From JBKPCD01 sp046727175 (GTDB taxonomy: Bacteria > Acidobacteriota > Vicinamibacteria > Vicinamibacterales > 2-12-FULL-66-21): a stretch of 64,000 nucleotides of DNA. Positions 1 to 6,478 of the stretch are shown here, in pieces (position 1 is the first letter of the stretch; the number at the start of each line of letters is the position of its first letter). The position numbers and the translations under genes are program-made. The DNA lies in assembly GCA_046727175.1 (NCBI GenBank), contig JBKPCD010000120.1, positions 9,799-73,798 of the forward strand, read 5' to 3'. The notes below the pieces were generated by a model. The model ran no database searches. It worked only from the letters and a program-made list of their open reading frames with translations, and was not told the origin of the DNA.

Positions 1-436
1 CGACATGCTTCGTCCAGGCGACGACATCATCGCGCCATTTGAACGTTTGCTTCTGCGTACCCTTGGCGATCGTCAGCGGTTGGGTTGCGGTACCTGTGAT
101 GCCGACGAGTGGCACTTTCTGTACGTAGGTGCCGTCGGTATTACCCGGTTTGAGTCCCAGCTTCTTGAATTCGTCCTCCAGATACTTGACGGTGAGCTCT
201 TCGCCTTTGGTCCCCGGCGCCCGTCCTTCGAATTCGTCTGCTGAGAGAACCTTGGTGCGGTCCAGGATGGCCTGAGGAGCGATCTTCGGAAAGTTCGAAA
301 AACGAATCTTCGCTACAGCCGATGATGTGGCGGCACCCTTACCCGCAGTGGCGGAGGAAGACGTTTGTTCCGACTGACTATCACAGGATGAGGCAAGAAG
401 CGCGGCGACCAGCAGCGCAGGAAGCGATCTCATCAT
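1..436 (-). CDS. M28-type peptidase lipoprotein, N-terminal part (runs off left edge)
   Basis: The reverse strand from 436 down to the window edge reads about 145 residues without a stop, starting MMRSLPALLVAALLASSC. This is a lipoprotein signal with lipobox LASSC, followed by a Ser/Thr/Ala-rich linker. The mature part contains ILDRTKVLSADEFEGRAPGT and then VKYLEDEFKKLGLKPG, which match the first helices of secreted M28 zinc aminopeptidases, ahead of the PA domain. The metal-binding residues lie outside the window, so activity cannot be judged. Two ATGs (436 and 433) are adjacent and either could be the start. Expected role: outer-membrane or periplasmic degradation of peptides. The family call is an inference from the N-terminus only. 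Confidence 0.7.
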   Translation of the reverse strand, partial: MMRSLPALLVAALLASSCDSQSEQTSSSATAGKGAATSSAVAKIRFSNFPKIAPQAILDRTKVLSADEFEGRAPGTKGEELTVKYLEDEFKKLGLKPGNTDGTYVQKVPLVGITGTATQPLTIAKGTQKQTFKWRDDVVAWTKHV

Positions 437-508
437 CTACGCATTGTACCGTGCGCCGCGATGCCCGAACCAGCACGTGGGATGTTCTCGCTGCGGCCCA
501 GAACCTAC

Positions 509-560
509 AGGAGATCAGGAGCTGAGGAGAAATCAGGAAGCTCTTCTCGTCTCCTGATCG
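509..560. repeat. Inverted-arm repeat, GGAGATCA/TCTCCTGAT class
   Basis: A purine-rich arm (ggagatcaggagctgagga) is followed within about 20 nt by its pyrimidine counterpart (tctcgtctcctgatc), so RNA from this gap can fold into a hairpin. It belongs to the same class as the repeats at 6365-6433 and 22451-22636. Nothing else was recognised in the 437-643 gap. Confidence 0.6.
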
Positions 561-643
561 CTTGTTTCATTTGCGGCACGACGAAGCGAACCGACCTACC
601 GAACTACCGTATACCGTGGAGTGGAAGTGGCTCGGCCTTTCGA

Positions 644-853
644 TCAGCTGACTGCGTTCTTGATCCTCGCGCGGCGATACGCAGTAATTGCCGCGATCAC
701 GTGACAGATCCAGCCGAGCGTCCCACCCGACCCAATCCACAGCCCGGGTGTGATGATCAGCCAGAAGATCCCGCGCAGAAAGTCTCCGTTGTAGAACTGC
801 CCGATGCCAGGAATGATCAGGCTCAGAACGGCTGCCGTTCCCGGATTGCGCAT
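644..853 (-). CDS. TM2-domain-like small membrane protein
   Basis: A 69-residue protein with two hydrophobic helices (about residues 8-27 and 29-58) separated by the short turn FYNGDFLRG. The pattern PGTAAVLSLIIPGIGQFYNG followed by a glycine/tryptophan-rich second helix and a basic tail (YRRARIKN) is typical of TM2-type bacterial membrane proteins. The molecular role is unknown. The ATG at 853 is preceded by no Shine-Dalgarno sequence. Instead the conserved CCCCCGG end of the GC-rich leader element at 859-1009 lies 6 nt upstream, so its expression may depend on that element. Confidence 0.7.
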   Translation of the reverse strand: MRNPGTAAVLSLIIPGIGQFYNGDFLRGIFWLIITPGLWIGSGGTLGWICHVIAAITAYRRARIKNAVS

Positions 854-858
854 TGTTA

Positions 859-1009
859 ACCGGGGGACTTTGTCCGCCGGACCCCCATAGGCACCCCACC
901 GCGCGCAGTCCGCGCGGCGGGGGGCCGCTACACGCTCGCTCGCGGGGGCCCCTACGCCCCGCTCCGCTCGCGTGGCTCATTCGCTGCGCTCGTTCGCTCG
1001 CGCACGCAC
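859..1009 (-). repeat. GC-rich leader element, copy 1 (upstream of TM2 gene)
   Basis: About 150 bp filling the gap between the ferritin stop and the TM2 gene start. Read on the minus strand it runs from gaacgagcgcagcgaatgag through nested GC palindromes to a terminal hairpin (GGGGG...GACAAAGTCCCCC) ending 6 nt before the ATG. Copies sharing these modules lie at 16464-16603, 56318-56475 and 57352-57458, with a truncated one at 18801-18840. Confidence 0.75.
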
Positions 1010-1013
1010 TAAT

Positions 1014-1532
1014 TCAATTACGTGTCGCCGCCGCGGGCGCTTCGATCGCCGTACGAGTACCCAGTTCGCGATCCATGTCGAGCAGCGACGACGGATCGTC
1101 GCCAATCAGGTGAAACTTCGCCACGATCTCACGCGCCGTCTTTTCCTCCTCGACCTGCTCCGTCAGAAACCACTGCAGCTCGGCGACCGCCGCAAACGCC
1201 TTCTCGTTGAACGCCGTCTCGTACAGCGTATCGATCTGGCGGCTGACTTCCTGCTCCTGCGCGAGCGCGCGTTCGAAGACGTCCGCGAGCGACGAGAACG
1301 TCTGTCGCGGTTGCTCGAGGGGCTTCAGCTCGACCTGTTCGTCTCTCGCCAGAATGAAGTCGAACAGCTTCATCGCGTGCATGTACTCTTCCTGACTCTG
1401 CGACCTCAACCAGCGTGCGGCCCCCGCGAACTTCTGCCGCTCGCACCACGCCGACATTGCGAGGTACGCATACGACGCGCTCAGCTCCGAGTTGATCTGC
1501 TGGTTGATGGCTTCGACGACGCGAACGTTCAT
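1014..1532 (-). CDS. ftnA: Ferritin (non-haem, FtnA-type iron-storage protein)
   Basis: A 172-residue ferritin-like four-helix protein that oxidises Fe(II) and stores it as a mineral core in a 24-subunit shell in the cytoplasm. The A helix carries NSELSASYAYLAMSAW with the first ferroxidase Glu and Tyr. The B helix carries SQEEYMHAMKLFDFI with the Glu/His pair, the C helix has ALAQEQEVSRQI, and the D helix has LTEQVEEEKT, so the di-iron ligand set looks complete. Length matches bacterial ferritins. Start at 1532 follows AAGGAG on the minus strand. The last residues (TAIEAPAAATRN) extend slightly past the usual end. No Fur box was identified. Confidence 0.93.
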   Translation of the reverse strand: MNVRVVEAINQQINSELSASYAYLAMSAWCERQKFAGAARWLRSQSQEEYMHAMKLFDFILARDEQVELKPLEQPRQTFSSLADVFERALAQEQEVSRQIDTLYETAFNEKAFAAVAELQWFLTEQVEEEKTAREIVAKFHLIGDDPSSLLDMDRELGTRTAIEAPAAATRN

Positions 1533-1568
1533 CTAGTTTCTCCTTGCACGAGCGGGCCACGGCGAGCC

Positions 1569-1746
1569 GGCTCTGGGCTCATGGCTCTTGGCTCTCGGCC
1601 GCGCCAAAACTTCTCGAGTCCATGTCGAGGCGAATTTCATCAGTCTATTGATTCACGCCAGCCTGCGAAACCAGTTTCGCGGAAACTGTGCTGAAAGCAT
1701 TCGGCACTTGGGTTTAGATCTGGCCCAAAGCCCAAGCCCAAAGCCG
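1569..1746. repeat. Heptad-unit inverted arms, GGCTNNN class
   Basis: The left arm (1569-1606) is a near-perfect run of 7-nt units, ggctctg-ggctcat-ggctctt-ggctctc. The right arm (1721-1746) is the complementary type, cccaaag-cccaagc-ccaaagc. About 115 bp of unremarkable sequence separates them. The pair sits between the ferritin start and the end of the next minus-strand gene. Confidence 0.7.
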
Positions 1747-1755
1747 CACGCCAGT

Positions 1756-2895
1756 CTACCGATCCACGCCAAACAGGAGAAACGACGTCCGCTGAGTCGG
1801 ACTGAAGTTGTCATCGCTCGCCAGGATGAGCGACCGCCGACCGTCGTGCAACCGTGGGCCGAACGCCATCGCCTCGAAGTTCTCGAGGTGTGCGAGCGCC
1901 GGGCTCAAGCCGGTCACCTGCGAGAGATCGAGCAGCAGTGTCTTCTTCACCGGCGTGATCGACGCGTTCGTCAGCGATTCGAGCCCTGACACGTCAGACG
2001 CGCCGGACAGCGTCGTCCGGAACAGCCTGATTCGATTCGCGCCTTTCTCCTTTTGATCCTTTTCGGCGACGTAGCTTCGCTCGAGCGCGAGCAGATCCGT
2101 GTTGCTCGTCGCAATCAACTCGACGAGGCCGTTGATCGACGTGTCGGGCGCGTAGTCCTCGCGCACGATGGGTTCGAGCAAATAGACGAACTCGCGCGCG
2201 GGCTCGTACGTGCCGTTGCGCCGCACGTATTCGAGGATTCGTACCGGCGCGCCGTGATCGAACGTCGCCGGTTCACCGTCCTGAACGAGCGGGCTCTCCA
2301 GTGCCGTGAAGAGTCGGCCGCCGCCGGGCACTACGGCCAGGCTCTCGAAGGCCGCATTCGGACGCGCGCCGTGCGTGAGCGGTCCCGTTGGCGTTGGCAG
2401 ATACCGATTACGGACTTCGAGTTGCCGGACGAACCGGCCATTCCGCGTGTACTCGACGAGCGCCGGCGGAATGCGCGGTTCGCGACTGCCGGAGCCCTCG
2501 GACGCAATCAGCAGGTTCCCGTCTCGCAGGATTGCCACGCCTTCTGCATCGAGCCTCGCTGGCGCGCGCGGGTCGCGCGCCAAATACGTTACGTCGAGAG
2601 GGCTCACGGTGAACGGCGGCTCCTCGCGTACCTCGAATCGGTACACGCGAACATCGGTGTTGTCGTCGGAGACTCCTACGAGCTCGTGTCCGCCACCTAT
2701 CGTCGCCAATCCGGAGATGCCGCCGAAGCGCGGCCCGTTACCCGGCGGAAACCGCGTCAGCGACGGAATATCGTATTCCCCGACGAGCCGCAGCGCGCCG
2801 ATTTCGGTCAGGCGATTGGGTACGATCGCCGCGCGGGTCGTCGGGCCGCACGAGCACAGAAGGATTCCCGAGAAGATGAAAGACGCGCGCCGCAC
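1756..2895 (-). CDS. Esterase-like phytase-domain (SdiA-regulated/propeller type) exported protein
   Basis: A 379-residue exported protein. The N-terminus RRASFIFSGILLCSC is hydrophobic and ends in a Cys compatible with a lipobox, so it is likely a lipoprotein. The body shows the pattern of the esterase-like activity of phytase family: GGISGLATIGGGHELVGVSDDN, then LDAEGVAILRDGNLLIASEG, then NAAFESLAVVPGGGRLFTALE, and near the C-terminus FEAMAFGPRLHDGRRSLILASDDNF. These acidic motifs recur at blade edges of a beta-propeller that in related proteins binds Ca2+ or phosphoesters. Substrate is unknown. It is the second of a run of minus-strand genes, 15 bp upstream of the pseudouridine synthase stop. 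Confidence 0.8.
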   Translation of the reverse strand: MRRASFIFSGILLCSCGPTTRAAIVPNRLTEIGALRLVGEYDIPSLTRFPPGNGPRFGGISGLATIGGGHELVGVSDDNTDVRVYRFEVREEPPFTVSPLDVTYLARDPRAPARLDAEGVAILRDGNLLIASEGSGSREPRIPPALVEYTRNGRFVRQLEVRNRYLPTPTGPLTHGARPNAAFESLAVVPGGGRLFTALESPLVQDGEPATFDHGAPVRILEYVRRNGTYEPAREFVYLLEPIVREDYAPDTSINGLVELIATSNTDLLALERSYVAEKDQKEKGANRIRLFRTTLSGASDVSGLESLTNASITPVKKTLLLDLSQVTGLSPALAHLENFEAMAFGPRLHDGRRSLILASDDNFSPTQRTSFLLFGVDR

Positions 2896-2910
2896 TGGAA
2901 AAGCAAAATT

Positions 2911-3687
2911 CTACCAAGGGTACTGCTCGAACGCGGCGCGGACCTCTTCACGGGACACTTCTCTCCACTGGCCGGGTTGCAGCGAACCGAGTTCGATCCC
3001 GCCGAACGCCACACGCAGCAGACGCGTAACCTCGTGACCGACGCTGGTGAACAGGCGTCGGATCTCGCGGTTCTTTCCCTCGGCCAGTTCGACGATAACG
3101 TGCGTTTCCCGGCGTGACCGTTTGCGTACGTGCACGCGCTCGGCGCGGACTCCTTCGAGGCCGGCCTCCATTCGCTGCACCTTCTCGTCGGACACGGCGC
3201 CGCGAGCGGTGACCACGTAACGGCGGACGATCGCGTTGGCGGGATCGGTCAGCCAGTTGGCGAGTCGCGTGTCCGTCGTACACAACAGCAGACCCGTGCT
3301 CGCGAGATCGAGCCGGCCGATCGCGACGAGTCCCTGGGCGTGCGAGCCAAGCGCGTCGAACACCGTCCTGCGTCCCTGTGGATCGCGCTTCGTCGTGACG
3401 ATCCCGCGCGGTTTGTGGAAGGCAATCGTTCGCCAGGGTCTCGACGACGGACGACGGCCGTCTACCGCAATCGCGGTGTCGTCCGGGTTGACGAGACGCG
3501 CGGGATCGAGCACGGGCCGTCCGGCAACCGTGACGCGGCCTGCTTCGATCAACCCACGCGCCTCGCTTCTCGACGCGAGCCGAAGCTTGGACAGCGCGCG
3601 ATCGAGACGAACGCGCGAACCAGCCTCTCGGCTCGAGGCTCTTGGCTTTTGGCGCGACATCAGTAACCGCGTAGCGGATGATTTCAA
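2911..3687 (-). CDS. rRNA pseudouridine synthase, RsuA/RluB/RluE family
   Basis: The 258-residue product has an N-terminal S4 RNA-binding domain (about 25-75: VRLDRALSKLRLASRSEARG) and a pseudouridine synthase domain. The catalytic motif is GRLDLASTGLLL with the active-site Asp, and EGKNREIRRLFTSVGHEVTRL is the conserved C-terminal signature. It isomerises a uridine in ribosomal RNA; which position cannot be told. Two starts are possible: ATG 3687, or ATG 3660 giving MSRQKPRASSREAGSR. In the second case the N-terminal 10 residues are a translation of the heptad repeat at 3623-3656, which suggests the repeat has grown into the gene's 5' end. Confidence 0.9.
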   Translation of the reverse strand: MKSSATRLLMSRQKPRASSREAGSRVRLDRALSKLRLASRSEARGLIEAGRVTVAGRPVLDPARLVNPDDTAIAVDGRRPSSRPWRTIAFHKPRGIVTTKRDPQGRRTVFDALGSHAQGLVAIGRLDLASTGLLLCTTDTRLANWLTDPANAIVRRYVVTARGAVSDEKVQRMEAGLEGVRAERVHVRKRSRRETHVIVELAEGKNREIRRLFTSVGHEVTRLLRVAFGGIELGSLQPGQWREVSREEVRAAFEQYPW

Positions 3688-3767
3688 CGTTCTCGCACCC
3701 AGTCGCTGCGACTACGAGCAAGGCCTAAAGCCGCGAGCCGTAAGCTTGAGCCGTCTCGAGCCTAACC
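3623..3767. repeat. Heptad-unit inverted arms, GGCTNNN class
   Basis: Left arm 3623-3654 (ctcggctcgaggctcttggc then ttttggc) and right arm 3722-3767 (ggcctaaagccgcgagccgt, then agcttgagccg) are inverted relatives. They sit between the divergent pseudouridine synthase and the first ADOP, with the left arm inside the synthase reading frame. Confidence 0.65.
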
Positions 3768-3796
3768 TTTCACGCTGCGCCATCGTCCTATCCTCC

Positions 3797-6307
3797 ATGT
3801 CATGGACTGATTTTCGTCGCGATCTGATCTATTCGCTGCGCTCGCTTCGCCGGAGCCCGGGGTTCACCATTGTCGCGCTCCTGACGCTCGGGCTCGGGAT
3901 CGGCGCCAACACCGCCATCTTCAGCATCGTCGACGCCGTGCTGCTGCGGCCGCTGCCGTTTCACGACGCGGATCGGCTCGTCTTTCTGTGGTCGACCGGT
4001 CCTTCGTCGCAACGCGACTCCCTGACGCCGGCGCGCCTGAGAGACTTCGCCGAGCAGATGACGACGGTAACAGCAATCGCCAGTCTCAGTCATCTCTCGG
4101 TGAATCTCACCGATGCTGGAGATCCCGAAGGCGTCAGCGCCTCGAGCGTATCGTCCGGTTTCTTCGACGTGCTGGGCGTTGCCCCTCTCATCGGGGATAC
4201 GTTTCACACGTCCTCCACCCCACCGCGCGGGACTACGGACCGCGGGAACCCAGGCTCGCGAGTCGATCAGCGCGACGTCGTGTTGAGCTACGGACTCTGG
4301 ACCCGTCGATTCGCCGCCGACCCGACGATCGTGGGCCGGGACATCACGATCAACGGAACGTCGCGTCGCGTCGTAGCTGTCATGCCGTCAGAGTTTCAGT
4401 GGCCCGCCATAACGTCGAGGAGCACGAGCAATGCGCCGGCACCAGAGCTCTGGCTGCCGGGTAATCACCAGGACGTGCCGCGGACTCCGAAGGATGACCC
4501 GACCGAGGACCTCGCGACGCGGCGCGGAGGCAGTTACCTTCGCGCCGTCGCCCGCCTCGCAGACGGCGTCTCGACAGCGCAGGCGCAGCGCGAAGCGGAG
4601 GCGATTGCGACGCGATTGGCCGCTCTGCATCCGACCGATGAGGGCGGTCGGAGCGCCGCGCTCCAGCCAATCCGTGATCAACTGTTCGGAACGGTCGAGC
4701 GGCCGCTGCTCATCCTGCTCGGGGCTGTCGGGTTCGTGCTGGCAATTGCCTGCGCCAACGCAGCCAGCCTGCTGCTCGGACGCGCGGCCATTCGTCGGAA
4801 GGAAATCGCGGTGCGCCTGGCACTCGGCGCCGGCCGCGCGCGGCTCGTTCGTCAGCTGCTCACGGAAGCCACGATTCTCGCGTTCGGCGGCGCGTGCTTC
4901 GGGCTGCTGCTGGCCTGGTGGGGCAAGACGTGGCTCGTGGCCGCCGCGCCCGCAGGCATCCTGCGCGTGGATGACGCCGCGATCGACGGACGCGTGCTGG
5001 CCTTCACCACGATGGTTGCGCTCGCGACCGGCATACTATTCGGGATCGTTCCGGCCCTGCAGGCCTCGACCGGCGCGCTGAACGAGGATTTGGCCGAGGG
5101 CAGCACACGGATGTCGGCGACGCGGAGAACGGGGCGTTCCCGCGATCTGCTCGTGGTCGCGGAAATCTCCGTCGCGTTGGTCCTGCTCCTCGGTGCCGGG
5201 CTCCTGTTGCGGAGCTTCATCGCGCTGTCGCGCGTCGATACGGGCATTGCTGCTCGAAACCTGCTGACGTTCGATATCGTGCTCAGAGGACGCGCGTACG
5301 ACAGCGATCAGTCACGGCTGTCGTTCTACAACGAGGTCCTGCGATCGCTGAGCGGACTGCCTGGTGTGAGCGCAGCCGCCGGCGCGGTGACGTTGCCGAT
5401 CGGCGGCGACAATTTCGGAACCGGCGTTCAGATCGAAGGATGGCCGATACCGAGGCCCGGACAGGAGCCGCGGGCTGGGTACCGCATCGTGACGCCCAAC
5501 TACTTCCGGACGATGGGCATTCCCATCAGAGCCGGACGCGACTTTCGCGATTCGGACACGAGAGACAGCGCGCCTGTCGTGATCGTCAACGAAACGTTCG
5601 CCCGCCAATGGCCGGGTCGCGATGCGATCGGGCGTCGCGTCCGTTTTGGACCCGACGACTCCGATCCCTGGATGACGGTGATCGGCATCGTGGGTGACGT
5701 GCGTCACCAGGGACCAGCCACGCCGCCGGTACCCGAAATCTACGAGCCAGCGGCCCGGCGACCGTTCAGCGGGATGACGTTCGTGATCCGCACGGCCGGA
5801 GCGTCCGAAACGCTCGCAACGCCGATCCGCAAGGTGATCGCCCAGCTCGATCCTGCCCAACCCATGACCCGTCCCACCTCGATGGATGAACACCTGGCGC
5901 GATCGCTCGCGAGGCCGCGATTCCTGTCCACGCTCGTGGCCGGCTTCGCCGCGCTCGCATTGACGCTCTCCGTCGTAGGCATTTACGGGATCATGTCGTA
6001 CTCGGTCGCGCAGAGGACGCGCGAGATTGCGATTCGAACGGCGCTCGGCGCGCAACCTGGCGACGTGATGCGGCTCGTGCTCTCGAAAGCGCTCCAATTG
6101 TCCGTCGTAGGTAGCGCAATCGGCTTGACCGCGGCCGCATCGCTGACGCGCGTCCTCTCGTCGCAGCTGTTCGGCGTGACCGCCAGCGATCCGCTCACGC
6201 ATCTCGTCGTCGTCGGTCTTCTCCTTGTCCTCGCGCTCGTCGCGGGCGCCGTCCCGGCCTGGCGCGCGCTGCGCATCGAAAGCGCGTCGGCGTTGCGATT
6301 CAGTTAG
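3797..6307 (+). CDS. ADOP-type permease (MacB/FtsX-like), no partner ATPase
   Basis: An 836-residue inner-membrane protein with the duplicated MacB layout. TM1 is at about 23-45 (TIVALLTLGLGIGANTAIFS), followed by a MacB-type periplasmic core at about 55-290. The first FtsX unit is at about 300-420 (LLILLGAVGFVLAIACANAA, RKEIAVRLALGAGRARLVRQ). A second periplasmic core and a second FtsX unit from about 710 (VVGIYGIMSYSVAQRTREIA) follow. The arginine-rich loops after the FtsX helices normally contact an ABC ATPase, but none is encoded here. The start at 3797 (MSWTDFRRDLIYSLRS) is chosen because it begins the usual family N-terminus; the open frame continues upstream to 3236 only as antisense of the synthase gene. 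Substrate unknown. Confidence 0.92.
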   Translation: MSWTDFRRDLIYSLRSLRRSPGFTIVALLTLGLGIGANTAIFSIVDAVLLRPLPFHDADRLVFLWSTGPSSQRDSLTPARLRDFAEQMTTVTAIASLSHLSVNLTDAGDPEGVSASSVSSGFFDVLGVAPLIGDTFHTSSTPPRGTTDRGNPGSRVDQRDVVLSYGLWTRRFAADPTIVGRDITINGTSRRVVAVMPSEFQWPAITSRSTSNAPAPELWLPGNHQDVPRTPKDDPTEDLATRRGGSYLRAVARLADGVSTAQAQREAEAIATRLAALHPTDEGGRSAALQPIRDQLFGTVERPLLILLGAVGFVLAIACANAASLLLGRAAIRRKEIAVRLALGAGRARLVRQLLTEATILAFGGACFGLLLAWWGKTWLVAAAPAGILRVDDAAIDGRVLAFTTMVALATGILFGIVPALQASTGALNEDLAEGSTRMSATRRTGRSRDLLVVAEISVALVLLLGAGLLLRSFIALSRVDTGIAARNLLTFDIVLRGRAYDSDQSRLSFYNEVLRSLSGLPGVSAAAGAVTLPIGGDNFGTGVQIEGWPIPRPGQEPRAGYRIVTPNYFRTMGIPIRAGRDFRDSDTRDSAPVVIVNETFARQWPGRDAIGRRVRFGPDDSDPWMTVIGIVGDVRHQGPATPPVPEIYEPAARRPFSGMTFVIRTAGASETLATPIRKVIAQLDPAQPMTRPTSMDEHLARSLARPRFLSTLVAGFAALALTLSVVGIYGIMSYSVAQRTREIAIRTALGAQPGDVMRLVLSKALQLSVVGSAIGLTAAASLTRVLSSQLFGVTASDPLTHLVVVGLLLVLALVAGAVPAWRALRIESASALRFS

Positions 6308-6364
6308 GCAACGCGCCGTCTGCCCGGGTTTCCACCGGTCATCCTTTCCCGGGACGCCGGTTGT

Positions 6365-6433
6365 AACAGGAGACCAGAGACCAGGAGCGAAATTCTTTGC
6401 ATAGCTCTTCTCCTGATCTCCTGATCTCCTGTT
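6365..6433. repeat. Inverted-arm repeat, CTCCTGAT class (between tandem ADOPs)
   Basis: The left arm, aacaggagaccagagaccag, pairs with the right arm, gatctcctgatctcctgtt, in which an 8-nt unit is repeated. The outer 9 bp (aacaggaga / tctcctgtt) are perfectly inverted. Potential hairpin between two co-directional permease genes. Confidence 0.65.
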
Positions 6434-6478
6434 AAATCTGACGTGGAATCGTGCAGGTTCAACCGAGGAGTCGATCAC

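Noticed and set aside
3236..3796. Extended N-terminus of the first ADOP (frame open from 3236)
   Set aside because: This part is antisense to the pseudouridine synthase gene and its repeat; the family N-terminus begins at 3797.
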